Below, one piece after another: positions 60,500 to 64,000 of a stretch of DNA of 64,000 nt. Under the pieces are notes generated by a model. That model searched no databases and was not told where the DNA came from. It saw nothing but the letters and a program-made list of their open reading frames with translations. Location: assembly GCF_027364955.1 (NCBI RefSeq), contig NZ_DAHXOI010000002.1, positions 62,001 to 126,000 on the forward strand. The letters run 5' to 3'. Numbering within the stretch: the first letter of the stretch is position 1; every line of letters begins with the position of its first letter. Origin of the DNA: Ferrimicrobium sp. GTDB lineage: Bacteria; Actinomycetota; Acidimicrobiia; Acidimicrobiales; Acidimicrobiaceae. The position numbers were made by a program, and so were the translations under genes.

Positions 60500-61942
60500 A
60501 TGACTGTTCAAGAGTTGGGTTGTTACATCGATGGTGCAATGTATGTGCCCCAGTCAGGGGAGGTTGTCGTCGTTACCAGCCCAGCAACAGGAGAGCCCAT
60601 TGCGAACGTAGCCATCGCTGGCAAGCACGAGGTCACAATGGCCGTGATGGCGGCGCGACGCGCCCAAGCAACGTGGTCCGAGGTTGGGCCGTGGCAACGG
60701 GCAGAGATCTGTCATCGCATCGGAGAAGCTATCGCGCGTCGCATCGACGAGTTTGCAGAACTTCACACGCTCGAACAGGGGAAACCCCTCTCCGAGTCGA
60801 TCGCCGACATCAAGGAGGCTAGCCAACTCTATCATCTTCACGCCGAGGATCTGTTACGATTTCATGGCGAGACCATGCCCTCTTCAGATCCGAAGAAGAG
60901 GATGTTCACCTTCTACCGCCCTGTCGGCACCTGGGCGATCATTACCCCTTGGAATTTTCCTGTCCTGATGATGGCCGAATTTGTCGCACCGGGGCTCGCA
61001 ACCGGTAACGCACACATCGTAAAGCCACCTACCCATACAGCGATGACCGTCTTAGCAACGCTGGAATGCTTCGAGGAGGCGGGCGTTCCCTCAGGACTCG
61101 TGAACGTACTACCAGGCGGTGGAGAACTTGGGGATCTGTTGGTAACCCATCCTGATATCGACGCGGTTGGCTTTATTGGCTCATCCGTCACTGGAGCACG
61201 GATTCAGTCGCGGTCGGGTCTCAAGCGCACGGTCATGGAGTGCTCCGGCAATGGTCCACTGATCGTCTGCTCGGATGCCGACCTTGCGAAAGCGGCCAAA
61301 GCCGCAGTCTACGGTGCCTATTTTTGCGCCGGACAGGTGTGCTGCGCCACAGAACGAGTGTTGGTCGATGCATCAGTCCATGATGAGTTTGTCTCCCTCT
61401 GCCTCAGTGAGGCGGAGAAGGTTCGTCTCGGTGATCCGTTCGACAACGACACCATGCTCGGCCCACTGAACAATCAAGAGGTGGCCAAGAAGATGGACCG
61501 ACACCTTGCCGACGCGCGAGCCCATGGCGCTTCGATTCTCACCGGTGGAGGACACAAGCCAGGAATGCCCACGGACCTTTACTACGAGTTGACCGTCATC
61601 GACGACGTGCGCGAGGAGATGCTTGTCGCTCGGGAAGAGACCTTCGGTCCCGTTGTCCCCATCCTCTCCGCATCTGGAGACGAAGAACTGCTCGCAGTCG
61701 CCAACCGAGATCCGCTTGGACTCCAAGCGGCGGTCTTCACGGAGAGCACCCGCAGAGCCTATTTTTTCATGGAGAAACTGCGCGTGGGCCAGGTAATCGT
61801 CAATGACTCCACCGGCTTTTGGGACATCAATATGCCCTTTGGCGGAGCGGGAGGTAGCGCCACAGGTTGGGGACGTATCGGCGGCAAATATACCCTCATG
61901 GAGATGTCAGATCTACGGACCGGCGTGATCGACCTGTCATAG
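60500..61942 (+). CDS. NAD(P)-dependent aldehyde dehydrogenase
   Basis: The 480-residue enzyme reads VGTWAIITPWNFPVLMMAEF, IVKPPTHTAM, VGFIGSSVTGARI, the catalytic-Glu segment TVMECSGNGPLIV, the catalytic Cys in FCAGQVCCATERVLV and EETFGPVVPI near the end. It oxidises aldehydes to acids; succinate-semialdehyde-type substrates are possible. The Glu segment reads ECSGNGP where most relatives have ELGG(K/N). AAGGGGAG precedes the ATG at 60500. It follows the binding-protein gene by 105 bp. Confidence 0.89.
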   Translation: MTVQELGCYIDGAMYVPQSGEVVVVTSPATGEPIANVAIAGKHEVTMAVMAARRAQATWSEVGPWQRAEICHRIGEAIARRIDEFAELHTLEQGKPLSESIADIKEASQLYHLHAEDLLRFHGETMPSSDPKKRMFTFYRPVGTWAIITPWNFPVLMMAEFVAPGLATGNAHIVKPPTHTAMTVLATLECFEEAGVPSGLVNVLPGGGELGDLLVTHPDIDAVGFIGSSVTGARIQSRSGLKRTVMECSGNGPLIVCSDADLAKAAKAAVYGAYFCAGQVCCATERVLVDASVHDEFVSLCLSEAEKVRLGDPFDNDTMLGPLNNQEVAKKMDRHLADARAHGASILTGGGHKPGMPTDLYYELTVIDDVREEMLVAREETFGPVVPILSASGDEELLAVANRDPLGLQAAVFTESTRRAYFFMEKLRVGQVIVNDSTGFWDINMPFGGAGGSATGWGRIGGKYTLMEMSDLRTGVIDLS

Positions 61943-62101
61943 ATACACCAACTCGATCAACCCGGCCCAGAAGAACGAAACATCGCGATTCACTATCCTC
62001 GGGTGGGAGAATCCTGCAACTGATGTCGGATTCCACTGCGCTAGCCGGGCTTTCAGCACATGCAAGGGCGAAGGGTGCTACCACTTCTCTTGAGGACATG
62101 G

Positions 62102-62446
62102 TCAGCGCTTGTTGCCCCCCTCGAGCAGGTCGAATGTCTGGAGAGACAGAGCCTCAAGCTCACTGACAAGGCGACGGAGTTTGCGAGCGTTGTCGAACCA
62201 CGCCTGGTAGCGGACCTGCTGGTCTTCGCTGATCTTGCGGGTCACGGTCTTGCCAGCTACTGCCCGGGTCCAGGTGAGGTAAGGTCCGTGCAAGACCGGT
62301 GGGTCGTCCTGGCAGTGACAACCAGATCTACCACACGCGGTGGTGCGCCACACCAGGCTGCCTGGTAGAGCAAAACCTATCTCACCCAATTCAGCGGCGA
62401 TCTGTGCCTGCGCTTGTTGTTGTCGTGCAAATGTCTCCGTCATCAT
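62102..62446 (-). CDS. DUF6788-type protein associated with the IS element
   Basis: The 114-residue protein reads ALPGSLVWRTTACGRSGCHC, DDPPVLHGPYLTWTRAVAG and TVTRKISEDQQVRYQAWFDN, with a CxxxxCxC-like cluster. I recognise this pattern as DUF6788, often encoded beside IS1634-type transposases. It is divergent from the transposase, with a palindrome in the shared control region. GAGGAG precedes the ATGs at 62446/62443. It may be a passenger or regulator of the element. Confidence 0.68.
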   Translation of the reverse strand: MMTETFARQQQAQAQIAAELGEIGFALPGSLVWRTTACGRSGCHCQDDPPVLHGPYLTWTRAVAGKTVTRKISEDQQVRYQAWFDNARKLRRLVSELEALSLQTFDLLEGGNKR

Positions 62447-62460
62447 CTCCTCGTGTGCTA

Positions 62461-62486
62461 TTCTTGAAGTGTACACGCTTCAAGAA
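62461..62486. promoter_or_regulatory. 26-bp inverted repeat between the divergent IS genes
   Basis: TTCTTGAAG and CTTCAAGAA are perfect 9-bp arms around TGTACACG, whose core GTGTACAC with the adjacent base is itself palindromic. It lies between the DUF6788 start and the transposase start and looks like an operator for a dimeric repressor. Confidence 0.6.
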
Positions 62487-62516
62487 CGCCAAGCAATCAT
62501 CATCGAGGAGATCACC

Positions 62517-64000
62517 GTGCCAAGACGCCAGATCCGTTATGGGCCAGTCAGTGTGGAGAAGGCGCTCGGGGCGCTCCCGGTCATAGCTGCGTTCTGCCGA
62601 CGTCTCGACATCGCCGGCATCGTCGATCGTGCTGCTCCGGTGCGCGACATCGCCTATGTCACCCATGGCCAGGTGATCGAGGCCTTGGTGGCTAACCGCC
62701 TGACCTCTCCCACTCCACTGGTCCATGTAGAGGACTGGGCACGAGCCTGGGCAGTCGAAGAGGTGTTCTCCATAACGCCCGAAGTCCTAAACGACGACCG
62801 TATCGGCCGGGCGCTCGATGCCCTCGCCCCTGAGCTTTTAGGGGTTGTCGGTTCCATTGGCGCTCAGGCGATCACTGAGTTCGGTGTCGATGTTGGGCGC
62901 ATCCACTGGGACATGACCTCGATCAGCCTCTATGGCGCCTATACGTCGCCGGATCATGACTACATCGAGCCCCGTTTTGGGCATCCAAAGGACCATCGAC
63001 CCGACCTGTTGCAGATCCAGGCCGGACTCGCGGTTAGCGCGGATGGCGGGATCCCTATCTGGCACCGGGCCTATGACGGCGGAGCCGGAGAAGTCGCCCA
63101 GGTGGTTCCGGCGATGGAGGCACTGTCCAAGCTCGCCGGGACACGTCAGTTCTTGATGGTCGGTGACTCCAAGCTGGTGTCCTATACGAACTTGGCCGCG
63201 ATGATCGCTGCCAAGGTGAGCTTCATCGCTCCGGCATCAAAGACCTACGTGGGTGCCGAGGTGCTGGCTGAGTGCGACTTCGACGCTGGTGTTCCTGTCG
63301 ACTACGTGGCTGAGCGTGACGCCAACAAGGCAGAAGGCAAGCGGGGTTCCTATCGGGTGTTAGAGGACACCATGGTCATTCAGGGTAAAAAGAAGGCCGA
63401 ACCCGATCTTCATCTGCGCCGGGTATTTGTATGGTCAAGCGCCCGGGCCGGCGCCGCCGCCAAGGCCCGAGCAAAGAAGCTCGAGCGGGCCCGCGGTGAT
63501 CTCGATCGCCTGGGGCGAGGACTCGGAGGCCGGTACTACCCGACCGAGAAAGAGGTCATTGAACGGGTCGCGGTTATCGCACGAGAGCGTCGGGTGAAGG
63601 GCTCGTTGAGAACGACCGTCAGCACTGACCCAGTGACGGCCAAGCCCATCTTGGAGTGGCACTTCGACGAGGTAGCGCTTAGCGCCGAGGCTTCCACAGA
63701 CGGATGGTATGCATTGCTCACCAATCTTGGCTCTGAGGTCAGCACTGCTGAGGTGTTCTACCGCTACAAGGGGCAAGAGACACCCGAGAGGCGCTATCAC
63801 AACTTCAAGGGCCCGATTGCCGTCGCGCCTATGAATTTATGCGAACAATCGCCGTATCGAGGCACTTATCAGCGTCATCTGCCTAGCACTGCTCATCTTT
63901 AGCCTCGTCGAACGCCAAGTACGTCTGGCTCTCAGTCCCGCGGTCAAGCTCGCCGGGCTGTGGGCAGGCCAGCCAGCCAAACCAACAGGTCGACTCATCT
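62517..64000 (+). pseudogene. IS1634-family transposase with a C-terminal frameshift, cut by window end
   Basis: From GTG 62517, preceded by GAGGAG, the frame reads RIHWDMTSISLYGAY (a DDE acid), FLMVGDSKLVSYTNLAAMIA, FIAPASKTYVG and YKGQETPERRYHNFKGPIAV, an IS1634-type (IS4 superfamily) DDE transposase. The frame stops at 63902 after an odd tail, NLCEQSPYRGTYQRHLP. In the next frame, just after APM (about 63845), the sequence continues as NNRRIEALISVICLALLIF, VERQVRLALSPAVKLAGLWA and QPAKPTGRLI, the expected end. A one-base change near 63835-63848 therefore breaks the gene. Confidence 0.82.

Overview
The window looks like a chromosomal segment of a high-GC, acid-environment actinobacterium, most plausibly of the class Acidimicrobiia (Ferrimicrobium/Acidimicrobium-like). 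This is inferred from the xerC - whiG-type sigma factor - rpsB gene order, from menaquinone genes, from many leaderless genes with a TANNNT box 6-7 nt before the start codon, and from small conserved actinobacterial proteins. No 16S gene is present, so the genus is not proven.

Layout. 1-12.8 kb is core chromosome: rpsB (cut by the window start), a WhiG/FliA-type sigma factor, xerC, a lipoprotein, an ACT-malic enzyme, an EamA exporter, a thioesterase, an Mtb12-like lipoprotein coupled to a DHA2 efflux pump, an SDR and prfC. An APC amino acid permease follows. From about 15 to 25.5 kb lies an accessory island made almost only of toxin-antitoxin (TA) modules. It ends at an intact tRNA-Val(UAC) gene on the minus strand. 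25.6-42 kb carries an inositol-phosphatase-like gene, HAD phosphatases, an MpaB-type oxygenase, a penicillin-acylase-like Ntn hydrolase, membrane proteins, a DEAD-box helicase, a PuuD-like amidase, DedA, a secreted DMFase-like protein and a K+ channel. 42-50.7 kb is a tight minus-strand run: orphan VirD4-like ATPase, CaiB-type racemase, hydrolase, methyltransferase, PH-SHOCT protein, Ddl, membrane-anchored Mur ligase, hydrolase and a small Cys-rich protein. 51-58 kb holds RNase D, a flavin-reductase-like protein, a HIT protein, tyrS and the divergent menD/menH pair. 58-62 kb has an orphan peptide-type binding protein and an aldehyde dehydrogenase. The right edge is an IS1634-type transposase with a C-terminal frameshift.

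Main discovery. The 3' half of tRNA-Val (anticodon loop to acceptor end) recurs at about 16.53, 18.55, 20.32, 21.64 and 24.16 kb, in the same orientation as the intact gene at 25.51 kb. Each copy is followed by the same roughly 120-145 bp segment with an inverted repeat and TGTTGGGT-type motifs, and then by TA genes. Three copies, including the intact tRNA, are preceded by a decayed N-terminal fragment of one tyrosine-integrase family. I read this as a tandem array of small integrase-less elements (CIME-like) stacked one after another in one tRNA gene, with TA modules as almost their only cargo. Eight TA modules or remnants are present: AbiEii-type, Phd-VapC (three, two of them a 1.03-kb near-identical duplication), RHH-MazF, TacA-TacT, and DUF433-DUF5615 (two). 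Two show interpretable damage: a G8 tract shifts the MazF C-terminus, and one DUF433 antitoxin has lost an in-frame start next to an intact toxin.
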